This document shows positions 23,801 to 35,580 of a stretch of 64,000 nucleotides of DNA, one piece after another. Within the stretch, counting starts at the first letter, position 1. Each line of letters starts with the position of its first letter. Below the pieces are notes generated by a model, which saw nothing but the letters and a program-made list of their open reading frames with translations, was not told the DNA's origin and did no database searches. Origin of the DNA: Hyperoodon ampullatus. Its lineage: Eukaryota > Chordata > Mammalia > Artiodactyla > Ziphiidae. The position numbers and the translations under genes are program-made. The DNA lies in the NCBI GenBank assembly GCA_949752795.1, contig OX457056.1, forward strand, positions 201,997,654 to 202,061,653, in the 5' to 3' direction.

Positions 23801-24680
23801 TGTCACAGCTCAGGCTGGCCTCAGAGTGACCTGACCCTGTGCTCAGGGTTTCCTGTTCTCTGAAGGTAAGTGTGGGTGGGGGCCCAGGGCAAATAGGCCT
23901 TGGAATCCAGATGCTCTGATCCCAAGTAGAGGAAGATGTCCCAAGCCCAGGCCTCCCTGGGACTACCAGTGCCCACGACATTTGAGGGAGTCCAGGGCAG
24001 GGGTTGGGGTGGCTAGGAGGCTTCCATGCTAAAGGAGGGAGCAGCAAAGCCAGGTTGGTGGGAGGAGTCCATCTCTCTTCCCTTCATGTGGCCAGTCCCC
24101 TGCCATGTACCCTAACCCCAGGTAAGGACAAATAAGCTCTCAGGACAGTCCTCCCACCCCTACCCCCAGTCCCTGGAGCCTGAGCCAGACCTAAAAGCCA
24201 ATTTGGCCCACCAGATGCCTGCTATGGTGCCCACTACAGACTGAGTCCCCTCAGCCTGGTCCTTGTACTCACCCTCAAGGACCAAGGGTCAATCAGTCCT
24301 TCTGGCCTTTGCAGGGGCCCAATTACCCCAAAGCAGATGTGCCTTAGATCCTGGTTTGTGCTCTGGTGATACTCTCACAGAGCTACTCACTCCTTACTGG
24401 CCCTGCTCCCCTGCCTGACACAGACACACCAACCAGTCCCTCTTACTCTGGGCTCTCAGCCTCCTTCCCACCCTCATTCCTCCAACAAGGCCCCAGGCCC
24501 TGGCCCATTCCTGGCCCCTCAGCTCCAGCCTCAGTCCCTGCCTAACTGTCACCGTCCTGTTGGGAGGCACCAGGGTGCCCTGCGACCAGGTGCTGGGTTC
24601 CCCAGCTTGGAGTGGGAACTTGAGGGAGCATCATTTCCTGGCTGCTGCCTACAAGGTGCCTTCCTGCCATCCTTCATTCT
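20845..24680. other. Intergenic, BTRC to POLL, part 1
   Basis: No supported gene. The sequence is GC-rich with patches of AT-rich, possibly conserved DNA, for example 21975-22030 (CCAAT and TAATTA-like sites), 22825-22930 and 23540-23605. Open frames here are unsupported. Confidence 0.6.
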
Positions 24681-24689
24681 TTCTCAGCC

Positions 24690-24775
24690 CAGAATGTATT
24701 TGCTGCAATTACATCTTTAATTAGGGTGGTGATGGCTCATTGTTCAACAATGATGGATCAGATCCTCCTACTTAC
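24690..24775. promoter_or_regulatory. Candidate enhancer with SOX-type palindrome
   Basis: An AT-rich island in GC-rich DNA. It has a homeodomain-type TTAATTA (about 24717-24723) next to the perfect palindrome CATTGTT-C-AACAATG at 24738-24752, which is two SOX half-sites. Function is inferred. Confidence 0.4.
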
Positions 24776-26200
24776 CTTCCTCCCTCTGTCCAGCACCCTC
24801 CAGGTCAGCTCTCCCCCAGCACTGGGGTTGGGAAGGGTGCATAAGAACTTGCCCTCTCCTAGGGACCACCAGATGTCTCCTTGGTCCAAAGTGGTCAGGT
24901 TGTGACAGGGGGGCAGGCTGATGTTGCCCCCATACACACAACATGCCACCATCACCACCCCAGGCTGGACCCTGAGCCACACACTCATCTGAGGGGCTGA
25001 CAAGCACAGAAAACCTCACAACAAGTGTTGGGTGTATGTGTGGGCATCCCTAACTCCAAGCTCCCCTGTGCATCAACCAGGGTCTCTGGCAAGTTCTCTA
25101 CTCCCATATACTTGCACCCACTCAGGCCATAGGCCCAGGTCCCAATCTGAACGTGGTGGCTGTTCAATGACAGTGTTCAGTAAATGAACATATCAGTCGG
25201 TGAAGGGAGATCTGCTCTGAGAGGGTGAGGCTCAGAGCTCCTCATTGGAGGCCGTGGGCTGGTTGGAGTCCATGGTGAGCAGAGGGGCCAGGATGAGCAG
25301 TGAAGGCCCAGGATCCTCCAGGAAGCCTTATAGGGTAAGATCCTAATCTGGGTTAAAACCTCAACTTGGCACCTACTGACTGTATGACACTGGATGAGTT
25401 TCCTAACCTAAGTCTCAGTTTCCTCATTTGTAAAACAGATATGAAAGCGGTACTCTACCTTGTGCGATGGCTGCAGATTCATGGAGACACTGCATGTAAA
25501 GCGAAGAGTCCTGGATAAGGTGGTGGCAGTGGCAGGGAAAGGTGGTGGCTGAGCAGCTGTGGGGAACCCATCTCTACTGTGGCTGGCTAATGGCACCCGG
25601 AGCTGGGAGGTAGCCTCCATCTCGGTTTGAGGAAGGCCTTGCCCACTCCAGGCGCTGTTGGGCACAATGGTGGGGGTGGCAGGGATGTGACAAGGCTGGT
25701 GTAAGATTAGGTGCACAGTAGTTGCACAGGCCATCTTCACTGATAGGAATTGGCTGACCTCCTTTCAGAGCTGCGGGGGATCTTCCCCGGCGTGGTCAGG
25801 GTCTGGTCAGAGCAGGGTCCTGGCCTGATAGTACAGGAGGGCCTGAGAGGGAGAGCCTGGAGGCCCAGCAGGGGAACTTAGCCTGTACCTTATCTTTAAG
25901 GGGACTGGACTTCAGGAAGGTGGGGAAGGGAGAGAGCTGGGGTGGGACCTCTATCCCTTCTACCTTTCAGCTCTAAAATTCTATGACTCCCCCCCTCCAT
26001 GGGGCTGTGTCATCTCCCACAGAGCTTCCTCGCTCCCAGGGGTTGCCCCTCTGCATTCCTTCTTCCCAAGTGATGCTCTTCACCCTGCAGGGCCCACCTT
26101 CCCCAGGGTGACTCCAAGGCCCAGGCTGAAAGGATGAGCCGTACCTAGCGGTAAGTATGAGCAACATTACATATGTATATTGGAGAGTAAATAACCCCAA
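24776..26200. other. Intergenic, part 2
   Basis: A MIR-like element lies at about 25340-25450 (cacctactgactgtatgacac, then tcagtttcctcatttgtaaaa). Nothing else is supported. Confidence 0.55.
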
Positions 26201-26320
26201 AAAGCGCCTTGTAAATAGACTCCAAGTTTATCCTTTATTAATGAGGCACCGAGTGCCCCGCTGTTTTAGAGCAGCGAGACTTTCATAATATCAAAACCTA
26301 AATTACACTTGCGTCTCTCA
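26200..26320. promoter_or_regulatory. AT-rich candidate conserved element with two small stem-loops
   Basis: Contains tttattaatgagg and cctaaattaca homeobox-like sites, plus the small inverted repeats ggcac-cga-gtgcc and cgctg-ttttagag-cagcg. It contrasts with the GC-rich flanks. The regulatory role is inference. Confidence 0.3.
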
Positions 26321-26381
26321 TCCCAGGGATGAACATCTTTCGGCTTCGTTTTCAGAGTGAGTAAGCAGGGATCCCTCCCTG

Positions 26382-26744
26382 CCTGCCTGGGATTTTTTGT
26401 TGTTGTTGTTTGTTTTGTTTTGTTGGGTTTTTTTTATATGTTGGGGGTAGGAGTTTATTAATTTATTTTTGCTGTGTTGGGTCTTCGTTTCTATGTGAGG
26501 GCTTTCTCTGGTTGTGGCTAGTGGGGGCCACTCTTCATCGCGGTGCGTGGGCCTCTCACTATCGCGGCGTCTCTTGTTGCGGAGCACAGGCTCCAGACGC
26601 TCAGGCTCAGTAGTTGTGGCTCACGGGCCTAGTTGCTCTGTGGCATGTGGGATCCTCCCAGACCAGGGCTCGAACCCGTGTCCCCTGCATTAGCAGGCAG
26701 ATTCTCAACCACTGCACCACCAGGAAAGCCCCTGCCTGGGATTT
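26382..26744 (-). mobile_element. CHR-type SINE, minus strand, full length
   Basis: The reverse-complement head ends ccaccaggaaagcccc at about 26730. The duplication cctgcctgggatt(t) lies at 26382-26395 and 26731-26744. Confidence 0.88.
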
Positions 26745-26784
26745 GTTGGCACCTTTCCTTTACTGGAGGGAGGGAGAGAAGGTG

Positions 26785-26830
26785 TACACACACGTGCATG
26801 CATACACACACACACCCACATACACACCCC
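26785..26830 (+). repeat. Degenerate (CA)n tract
   Basis: Interrupted acacacac blocks. Confidence 0.8.
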
Positions 26831-26964
26831 GAGTTCCCTTAGCTTTGTGTCTAAGACCTCAGGTCCCAGTGTGTGAGGGCCGCCTGTGATGCTGGCCTTC
26901 ATTCCAGGTACAGAGTTTACAGGATCAAGGGGTCACCCCAGGCCCTGGGGTGTGGAAGTGGGGA

Positions 26965-27145
26965 TGGGTCACTGGACCTTTACAAGCTCTGTGACCAAGC
27001 TATTCCCTATCTTTTAGCTTCAGTTTCCCTGTCTGCGAATGGGGATGACAATAGCTTCCTCCTAGGATTGTTGTGAGGACTCAGTTAATGGGTCAGAAGT
27101 GGGATTTGGTGTATAGCAAGTCCTTGGTAAATGTGAGCTGTGATG
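26965..27145 (+). repeat. MIR-like SINE
   Basis: Pattern of aagctctgtgaccaagc, then cagtttccctgtctgcgaatgggg, then ttgttgtgaggactcagttaatg. Confidence 0.65.
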
Positions 27146-27559
27146 GTGATGATGATGAAGACGGTTAGTCCCCTCTTTGGAATGGGACACCAGTGTCTTC
27201 AATTTCTGGAACACACTACATGTGGGGTCACAGAATTCCAGCCTCATCCTGGCACCAAGGTCCTGCACTGACCATGGCCCATCTCACCCTTAGCACGTGC
27301 AAGACCTGACCTTCCAAAGGCCCCCAACCCTGAGCTGAGCCAGGGCAAGAAGCCTGGACCCTCTCGGCCCCCCTGATTCCCCAAGTCCAAGGCTCTTCTC
27401 ATACCCCTTGGGGATTGTGCCTACCCTACCCCAGTCCTAGACCAAATGGATTAGCTGGGCAGGTGGGCAGGTGGGCAGGCGGGTGCTGTGTGGGCAGGAT
27501 TTACAGCCTGGCTGGCCAAGCTCCTGGTGCTCCGGTGGGCGTCATGTCGAATCTGTCCC

Positions 27560-27815
27560 ATTATATGGACAGTTGAGTTTAATAGTCATTGTGTGCTTGC
27601 TCAGAGCCCAGCAAACATCGCGGGGCGACACCCTCTTCGTGCGAGCCACCCGCTCCCCACCCACACAGCCCATCCGTACAGTAAATTAAAAATATGAATC
27701 ACTTCTACCCACTGCCTCCCCAAACGCTCATCTTGTCAGCCTCTATGTTGCCTTCATTTGTATTACCTTAATTTAATGTTAATTATGGTCTTCATTTACA
27801 AGGAACAAGCGGGCC
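27560..27815. promoter_or_regulatory. Candidate enhancer: homeobox-site-rich island
   Basis: Within GC-rich DNA, 27545-27605 (cattatatgg, ttaatagtcatt) and 27680-27800 (attaaaaatatgaatcac, taatttaatgttaattatgg) pack several TAAT cores. The position lies in the FGF8/LBX1 regulatory domain. Function is inferred from base composition and sites only. Confidence 0.4.
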
Positions 27816-29010
27816 CTGCTCTGCCAGGGGACCTTCCCCCCACCCCCTCCCCCTCAGCCCAGGAGGGAGAGGCTGGGGGAGAAGGGGAATTTGGGGGGGC
27901 TACAAAGGAGTAAGGAAGGGAGTTGGGAGAGGGCAGGAGATAAGATCTGAGCCATCAGTGGCTGATGGACACTCAGAGAGGGACTAGGAATACACCCCCC
28001 ACCCTGTCATCAATCATTTATTCATTCAACAGTTATTTATTGAGCACCTAATAAGTGCCAGATAACCAGGAAACAGAGATTGGGTGGGGAGTCTTCCGCC
28101 CTAATAAGGGCTAATGGAGTCCCCTCTGCCATCCTGAAGTGAATGTGCTAGAAAGCAGCATCAGGAAGACAAGTCATCCATGCCCCAGGTGGGCTGGTAC
28201 CTGAGTCAGCCCAAAGGGCACAGGACATGGGCAAGAGACCTTCTCTTCCTTCCAAGCTCCTCCCTTGGCTACTAGTGCCATCCCTACTCCAAACTGCTTC
28301 ATACTCTTTCCAGGCAGGAGGTTCTTTCTGAAGTCTTTCCTGAGTCCCTCTTGCTGCAGATCATCCTAGGCTCAGAGCCTGAGTGGGGTCAGGAGTGGAA
28401 GGGTGACTCCCAGGCTGCACTGTCTCTGGAGGGTTGGGAGGAAGGCATTGTGCGGATCACCACTCATCACACCACCACTCACCACCTCCACCACCCAGCC
28501 CTGCTGACTTGCTCAAAGTCCTGTGTCTTTGAGAGGCCTGGGAGGCCTGAGTGTGACCGTTTTGGCTGTCCCTGTGCTGCCACATTCTGCCAATGGGACA
28601 CACAGTCACATGCAGGCCTGTAGAGCCTGTGAGGGGGCTCAATAAATGTTGGTGGCTCACGTCACACGTGTGCACACAGGGAGCTGGCAGAGGGCCACCT
28701 GCACTCAAGCTGCCATTAACCACGAACACCAGCCCCTCCCCCCAGCACACGTCTCCTCAACTAGGGAAGGGGATCTCCAGCTGGGAATATCTGCTTGACA
28801 GATGAGGCTGTTCTGAGTGTGTGTCTGCATGTGTGTCCGTCTCCAGGGAGCCTTGATCCACACACAGGGATGTGTGTCTCCCCAATTCCGGTGTGCCCCC
28901 TCAGGTTCCGTGTGCCTATGTGTATGTGCAGGAGCGTGTGTCCAGCAGGCCCACGTGCGTGTGTGCGCGCCTGTGCTCATGCACGCGAGGCCGCCCCCCA
29001 CCCCATCCCC
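27816..29010. other. Intergenic, part 3
   Basis: GC-rich, with an L2/MIR-like fragment at about 28010-28060 and a (CAC/CACC)-rich patch near 28460-28495. No gene is supported. Confidence 0.5.
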
Positions 29011-29430
29011 GCCTGTCAGAGGCGCTGGTGACATTGGCGCAGAGGAAAGTGATGACAAATGCCCGTTATCAGCGAACGAGGCCGATGACAAATGGGCGGG
29101 CGCCCGAGCAGCCCCATTACGCTGTAATAACAGAAGATGGATGGTCTAGCGCCCCCCACCCCCACCCCTACCCGCCTTCGCCGGTAACGGGAGCCCATCC
29201 GGCTCCGCCCTCCCGGGAGGGAGCCGAGCCGCTCGCTGGGCCGCCAATCACGGCAGGGCCGAGAAGCCCAGGCCCAGGCCGCGGAGCCGGGAGCCAACGC
29301 GGCTGCCCGCGGCGGAGGAACAAAGCGATGCGCTATGGTGGGAACAGGCGGTGCCCAGGGTATCCGGCCCGCCCGCGGCCAGGACACGCAGCTGTGCACA
29401 CACATGGCCTGCACACGCGCCAGCCGCCTG
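29010..29430. promoter_or_regulatory. Orphan CpG-rich island
   Basis: CpG-dense sequence with an inverted CCAAT context (gccgccaatcacgg at about 29240) lies far from any annotated promoter. Its left part carries an exact 11-bp direct repeat, gatgacaaatg, at 29051-29061 and 29084-29094. It could be an enhancer or a promoter of an unannotated non-coding RNA. Long open frames through it are explained by GC content. Confidence 0.5.
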
Positions 29431-31985
29431 CGTCCTTGCACGGTGCACCTGCAGCTCCTGTCCAGGCACAACCCCCACGTCACGGGAGCACGGACACATG
29501 CTTTCCTGCCGTGCGTGGGCACACCATGTGCAGCCCAGAACCGGGTACACACCCACCAACATAAAACCATGCACACACAGCCATGCAGACCCGTGCACCT
29601 GCAATTCATGCACGCGACTACAGAAACCACTTAGGTCTGTGAACACGTATGCTGCCAACATGCCTGCACATGGATGGATATGGAAATGTGCACACACTTA
29701 AGTAGAAATGCTTATGCATGGACACAAACCCTTACACTCAGTTCTGTGCACACAATTCAGGGCCTCCAAACATGCCCACACCCACACACCAAAGATGCTC
29801 ACAGCTGCATCAACAAATGTTAACTGAGCCCCTACCACGTGTCAGCTAGGTACTGTGGAGTTACAGTGATGACTATGGCACCATCCCTGGCTTCTAGAAT
29901 TTTAAGTCTACTAGACGGGGCGAACGGCTGTGAGTGAAGGCAGATTATTTGTGTTTTGACCCAAGTACATAGTTTGTGATGTGAGATTTCCAACTGGAAA
30001 ATCAGAAAAGTCTTCCTGGAGGAGGTGACTAAAGGAAGAGTAAATTTTCAAAAGGAACTGAATTTTGGGAAAAAAAGTATGGAAATGGGAAAGTGTAGGA
30101 AGTGCTTGGGGCCAAGATACCTAAGGGGCCAATAGTCCAGGCAAATAGTGCGGGTGAGTGCGGTAGGAGTGAAACTTCCCAGATAGACTGGGGCCAAGAG
30201 GCTGGAGCTGGGAAGAGGCTGGGGCAGGTCCAAATGAGAGACCAAGGAGCTAGTTCCTGACATAGAAAAGGAGAGGACCAGGAGGTCAGTGAGTGGGGAA
30301 GTAAGTGAATGAGAGGTGCCAGGCAGGGCCAACTTCCTAGGTGTGTGACCTGGGTGGTCCCATGGGGCTGTGCGTTTAGAAGAGCCCTGTGCTTGGTTTA
30401 ATGCTGTCTTGAAATTCTTTATAAATTTATAATAAGGAGCCTGCATTTTCATTTGGCACTGGGCCCTGAAAATTATATAGCCAGTCCTGGAGCTAGGGAT
30501 CTCTCAGGTTGGTCGAGTAAGACAGAAGGAGCAGATTGGGGGAAGAAAACGGTGAGTTTTGGGGGGCCAGAGAGTATATGAGGGTCTGGATATGGAGCAA
30601 GGGGTTGAGATGATGGGTAGTGTTTCCCTCCCTGGAGTGGGAGTTGGTGCCTTGCTTATGCCTCTACCCATGGTCGTTTCTACTCCACAGAGAGTCCACA
30701 CACTGCCACATGCCATAGAGGTTCCTCCTAAAACATGTCTATGTACCCCCTTGCTGGAATATAAGCTCTCCAGTGTTGCCCCCATATCCTCAGGGCATGG
30801 AAAATGGTTGCCACTCAATACGTTTGTTGAAGGAATAAGTGAAGGTATGCATGAATGAGCACATGCGAGTCCACATATGTACACACACTGGGCACCATGG
30901 GAGGGGTACATGAAAGCCCAAATATGGTGCCACTACCCCATTGCCACTTCAGGGGTTGTTCTGTCACCCTGTGTCTACTTTAGGGAAAGAATGCCCTTGT
31001 CCCAGGGCCCCCTCATTGGATGTCTCCTTTGCAGACAGAGCTGGGCAGGAGGTAACAGTGAGCCCAGGACCCTGGGGTGATGGGCAGGGAGGGGCTGTGG
31101 TTTGGAGCCAGAGGATCCAAATTCAAGCCTCAGCTCCTGCCTTGGCTGACTGCTCCTTTCTCTGAGCTTTAACTCTTCATCCACAAAATGGGACTATAAG
31201 ATGGGAAAGCATTTATGCCAGCACCATGATGCTGACAGAGGTAATTAGGGGAGATATATTCAATCAAGTCAGGTATTGAGAGAGCTGCTGCCTTCCCCCA
31301 AACTCTGGGTTCCCTAGGGTGTCAAAAATAGACTGGGGATCCAGAGGATGACCCAGGTGACCTCAAACAGGAGGGGAGCTGGCAGACTGGAAGAAGGGAA
31401 TGGGAGTTGGCAGACTGGAAGAAGGATGCTTTGGTCTACTCTCAATAGGAGCCAGATGATCGAGGAGCTGAGACTCAGGCCCTGCCTCCCACAACACCCC
31501 TGCAAGCAGGGGCACGTATGAGGCAGGGCAAATAGGAGGTGCCCTCCATGGCTAAACACTCTGACTTTGGGTAGCTTGGGTGGGGAGAGGCAGAGGACAT
31601 CTCCAGAGATATGGACCAATTGAGAGAGCCAGGTGGAGGCGGGTAAAGGTGAGTGCAGGGCACCAGTGTTGCTCTCTATTTCTTTCCCAGGGTACCCTGC
31701 CTTCTGCCCCACGGGAACTCCACCTGCTAACTTTGGCTTCCTAATATGTGACTTTCTCCGGTCTACAGAATGGGGGTGGGGGAGCATTTCCAGGAGCCCC
31801 CTCTGGTCTCCCTCACCCTCATGTGACCCACTTTGGGTCTCTCCAGTATGTCCCGGTCCCTGTCTCCACCTCCCCTATTTCAGCTGTGTTAACCATAACC
31901 TCTCAGTCCCTGTCAAGAGGCCCTCGGGAAACCCCCAGCGGAAGGGGCCTGCAGCAAGAGGTACCGGGATTAGAGACAAGATGCC
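29431..31985. other. Intergenic, part 4
   Basis: Holds a degenerate CA-rich stretch (about 29395-29790), L2/MIR-like pieces (about 29810-29960 and 31095-31240) and otherwise unremarkable sequence. Confidence 0.5.
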
Positions 31986-32130
31986 CGGAGGAAAACGATG
32001 GGCCAGCTAATGGGCCTCGTTCCTCCTCCCTTACCAGTTCACTTTTTCTGTAGCATTATTGACCCGTCATTAGTTATCCGTCCAAGGTCGCCGGGCCTGG
32101 CCCAGCTATAAATCATGGAGGCTGGAGGGG
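31986..32130. promoter_or_regulatory. Candidate conserved regulatory element
   Basis: Contains gctaatgggcc, agcattattgacccgtcattagttatcc and agctataaatcatgg: several homeodomain and CRE-like sites in otherwise GC-rich sequence. Inferred. Confidence 0.35.
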
Positions 32131-32559
32131 GGCTACTAGCAGAGCGATAGCTCCCAGAATACAGCGGAGAACTCAGCCCCCAGCACAGCGCGGAGGAGGC
32201 GCAGATGGCCCCAGTCTCGGGAGAGCTTCCGCTGAGAGGGCTAAGCCCCTCTTCGTACCCACCCATCCCTCCCTCCTTCCCTTCCTCTTCCTCCATTCTC
32301 CCCTTCCATTTGCTTTTCCATCGCCACCTCTCCTTCCATCACACACTCTTTTCTCCTCTCCCCATCTTTTTCTACTTCCCGCCAAGCTCTGTGTTCAAGG
32401 TTGGCGAGGTCAGGGGAACGGGGCGGGGAGGAGGGGGGTACCTGGGGCGTACTAGTTCTCTTTCACTGGGTCGTCTCACCCCACCTGGTGTCCTAGTTTA
32501 GAGCTTCCGGGAGCAAGGACAGAACTCACGCAGGGGGAAACTGAAGCACAGAATTTCGA

Positions 32560-33030
32560 CCAGAGGTGAGTATGAAGAAGGGGTCCCACCCGATTCAGCA
32601 TCAAAGGTCACCAGTCCTGAATCCGCGGACCCTGCTCCCTTGCCCGGTAATGGGGAGGGTCTGCCCACCCAGGGAAGGGCGCGCCGGGCCACATCCCCAT
32701 CGGCCGCCTCCTCCTAAGGAGCAAGGGGCCGCGCAATCCGGACACTTCCAGCCCCAGCTCCCACCCCGGAGCTCGGAGAGAAGCTCCTGGGCGGCTCCTC
32801 CCCGGCACTTGCCGTCCTCTCTACCACACCCCCATCCCCGGCCTTCGCGCACGCCGGACCTCTTGGCCGGTCCTCGCGCGCTCTCTGCTGGCGCCTCCCG
32901 AGAAGCGCGCCCGTCGGCCTACGTACTCGCTCCATCTCCAGCCCAACACACCTGGCGGCGGCGCCCGGCCTCCCCCAAGGCCCCGTCCACCGGCCGGATA
33001 CACATTTGCGGTGCCGCCCCCGCTCACAAG
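32560..33030. promoter_or_regulatory. Second CpG-rich island
   Basis: A dense run of CpG (for example 32690-33020) without a recognised gene. A 310-codon open frame crosses it, but codon use and composition look like chance in GC-rich DNA. Confidence 0.4.
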
Positions 33031-34970
33031 GAGGCACCCTGGAGCACTCCTCTATCCTGCCATCCCCAGCTTCTGAGCAGTCGCTGCCATTCCAGATCCC
33101 AGGGAGGCCCGTTTGCCTGTTCCAGAAGAGTGGAGGGAGTGAGGTCCAGCAAGACAGAACTTGAAGCTTGGAGTGGAGAGAGCATTTCTCTTGCCCATGG
33201 AGCCACGTTATGGAGGGGCATCTGCAGTCCGAGTCTATACGTCACAGGGCGGCAGGTGGGGTTCCTTCAGGGCATCCCCCTGGACTTGGCCCTGCAACTT
33301 CCAAAGGTACTTTGGTGGGGGAGGGTCGGGGAGGCCCTCAAGGTAGGGGGACCTTGGTGTTCAGAAGCTCTGAGGTGGGGGCTGCAGTCCTTGGCCCATG
33401 AGGTGGGAAGCTGGGGCTGCTCAGCGCTGCAGGACTGTTCTCTGGCATGGAGAGGAAGGACATGGCCTCTGGGGGCCTCTCCCGGGGCCAGACCCTAAGG
33501 GTCCTGGGCTTTCTCCCCATTAGGCAGCTTGGGAGGAAGAGGGACAGGCCAGGGGGTGATCCTTTCCACTGGGGTGTCTGGCCCGGTAGGTAGGGAGGGT
33601 GGCTTGACCAGAGGCCCTTGCCACACTGGCCCCAAAGTTCTCCTGTACAGCAGAGTCCAAAGTTATGGTGTTGAGAGAGGATTCCTCAGGTGAAGCCTGG
33701 AGCTGAGGGGAGGAGTCTCTCAGGCCAGGCCAGGCCCCCAGCAAGCCCTGTGTGGAGTCCATGTGGGAACAAGTCAAGTATGTGTGGAGCTGTGAGGGAG
33801 GGGTCCAGTGTGTGCAGGGACATGTGTAGGAGCTGTGGGGGACAGGCTGGGCATGTGTAGGGATAGATGTGAGCTACAGATCCAGGACCCTTGCCTCTAG
33901 CAAGGCTGGAGTTTGAGAGTCAATGACCCCACATCACTAATTCCCTGATGGAGGTGGGAGGTTAGGGGGTCCCATCTCAGGGCAAATGGGCATTTGCTGA
34001 TTCAAAACTCCAGTTCTCAGGGGCAGGGATTGTGTCCTTCAACATTAGCATCAGGAACCTCCACAGACTCTGAAAAGCTCAGGGCTCTTTGCTTTGTGGG
34101 AGAAGCAAAGGGAGAGAAGTTAGCAGACAGCCCAGTTAGATCTGGGCTAGAGCCACTTCCATAGGGGGAGCCAGGGAAACCAGCTGGGCTTCCTTGGGTC
34201 ACAGAGATCTGAGAATGAAACCCAGCTGTTCTCACATGCTGTGTGACTTAACACAAGTGAATGAATCTCTCTGGGCCTCTCTTTCCTCATCTGCCAAATG
34301 GGGATAATAGGGCTGTTGGGAAGGTTACATGCTATAGTCCATGTGCAGGGCTGGGTTAAGGGTAGACTTGGCAGGCTCAGAGTCAATCAATAAATGCTGC
34401 TGGAATAAGCCAGAAATATGGTGCAGCTAACCCAGGTCTCCTAAGTGGAGACTCTTTCCATAGCTTGCAAAATGTCAGTTGGTCTTCCTCAAAATCCAAT
34501 GATGCTGGGACCTTCCAGTGGGAATCAAAAACATCTTCCACCAGCACCCCCCCAGGACCCATGAATAATTACTTTTTGAAAACTCTAGTTTGGGGGGAAG
34601 GGGAACTCTGCTTTGAAAGTACATTAAATTATCAGCCGTGCCCTAACCACATCCTAGAAGCCTCTGCCTACGCCAGTTCCATAGAGGCTCCTCCTGTCAA
34701 GGACCCATTCCTGTGAGGTGAGCTTGCTACTCCTCATTACCCAGGGGTCCAGACTCCACCTGGCAGGAATCATGAATTTAAATGCTTACAAGCGTTTAGT
34801 CCCAGGTGAAACAATAGGGAGTAATGAGAACTTTGGCAACTAGGGAGCAGCTCCAGTCAATTGTTGCCATGTGGGAATATGGTGGTGTTGGTTGGGGTGG
34901 GGGGAGTAGCATTAGGATAGAGCCTTAGACCTCTCCCAGCTTCATCTCCCTCCCCCATTGTAGGACCCTC
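33031..34970. other. Intergenic, part 5
   Basis: No gene is supported. MIR-like sequence lies at about 34200-34400 (tgtgacttaacacaagtgaatgaatctctctgggcct). Confidence 0.5.
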
Positions 34971-34994
34971 CTAAGATACCCTTCCCCTAAGTCC

Positions 34995-35580
34995 TGCATA
35001 TTAGGTTTCTATTCCTGCACAACAAAAGTGATAACAAATCACAACTTAGCCCCTAAAAACAAGACCCATTATTTCACAATTCCGTAGACCAGAAGTCCAG
35101 GCAAGCTCAGCTGAATTCTCTGATTAGGGTTCCACAAGACCTAAATCAAGGTGTTGGCCGGGCTGGGCTCTTATCTGGAAGCTCTGGGAAAGATCAGCTT
35201 CCACACTCATTCTCACTGTTGACAGAATTCAGTTCCTTATGGTTGTAGGACTAAGATCCCCATTTCCTTACTGGCTGTCAGCTGGGGGCTGCTCCCTGGT
35301 CCTTGCACAAGTCCCCTTCCATCTTCAAAGCCAGCAAAGGTGTGCTGAATCTTCTGCTTTGAATATCTCTGCTGCCCCTTCTGCTAATAGCCAAAGAAAA
35401 CTGCTTTTAAAGGGCTCACATGATTAGACCAGAGGCACCCAGACAATCTTCCTTTTGCCATATGAGGTAACATATGGTAACACCTCATCAGAGTTGAAGG
35501 CTTTACCCACACTCAAAAGGGAGGGGGTTATACAAGGCAAAAGTCACTAGGGGTTTTTCAGAGAATCCTGCCCACCACAC
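34995..35580 (-). repeat. Ancient interspersed repeat, possibly LTR-derived, copy 1
   Basis: It shares ordered motifs with 38435-38925: a start with cctgcacaacaaaagtgat, aaatcaaggtgttggccggg in the middle, and an end with cctgcccaccacac. The family is not identified. Confidence 0.5.

Noticed and set aside
26245..26282. Words resembling a CRISPR guide scaffold (gttttagagc and ggcaccgagt close together)
   Set aside because: Order, spacing and partner sequences do not match a scaffold or tracrRNA, and the context is ordinary mammalian intergenic DNA. The small stem-loops are coincidental.
28872..29630. Overlapping long open frames on both strands (230, 204 and 149 codons)
   Set aside because: Same cause: the CpG island and CA-rich repeat suppress stops. 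Translations are low-complexity Pro/Arg/His/Cys.
32566..33498. 310-codon open reading frame
   Set aside because: Lies in very GC/CpG-rich sequence where stops are rare, with overlapping long frames on both strands and no recognised domain.
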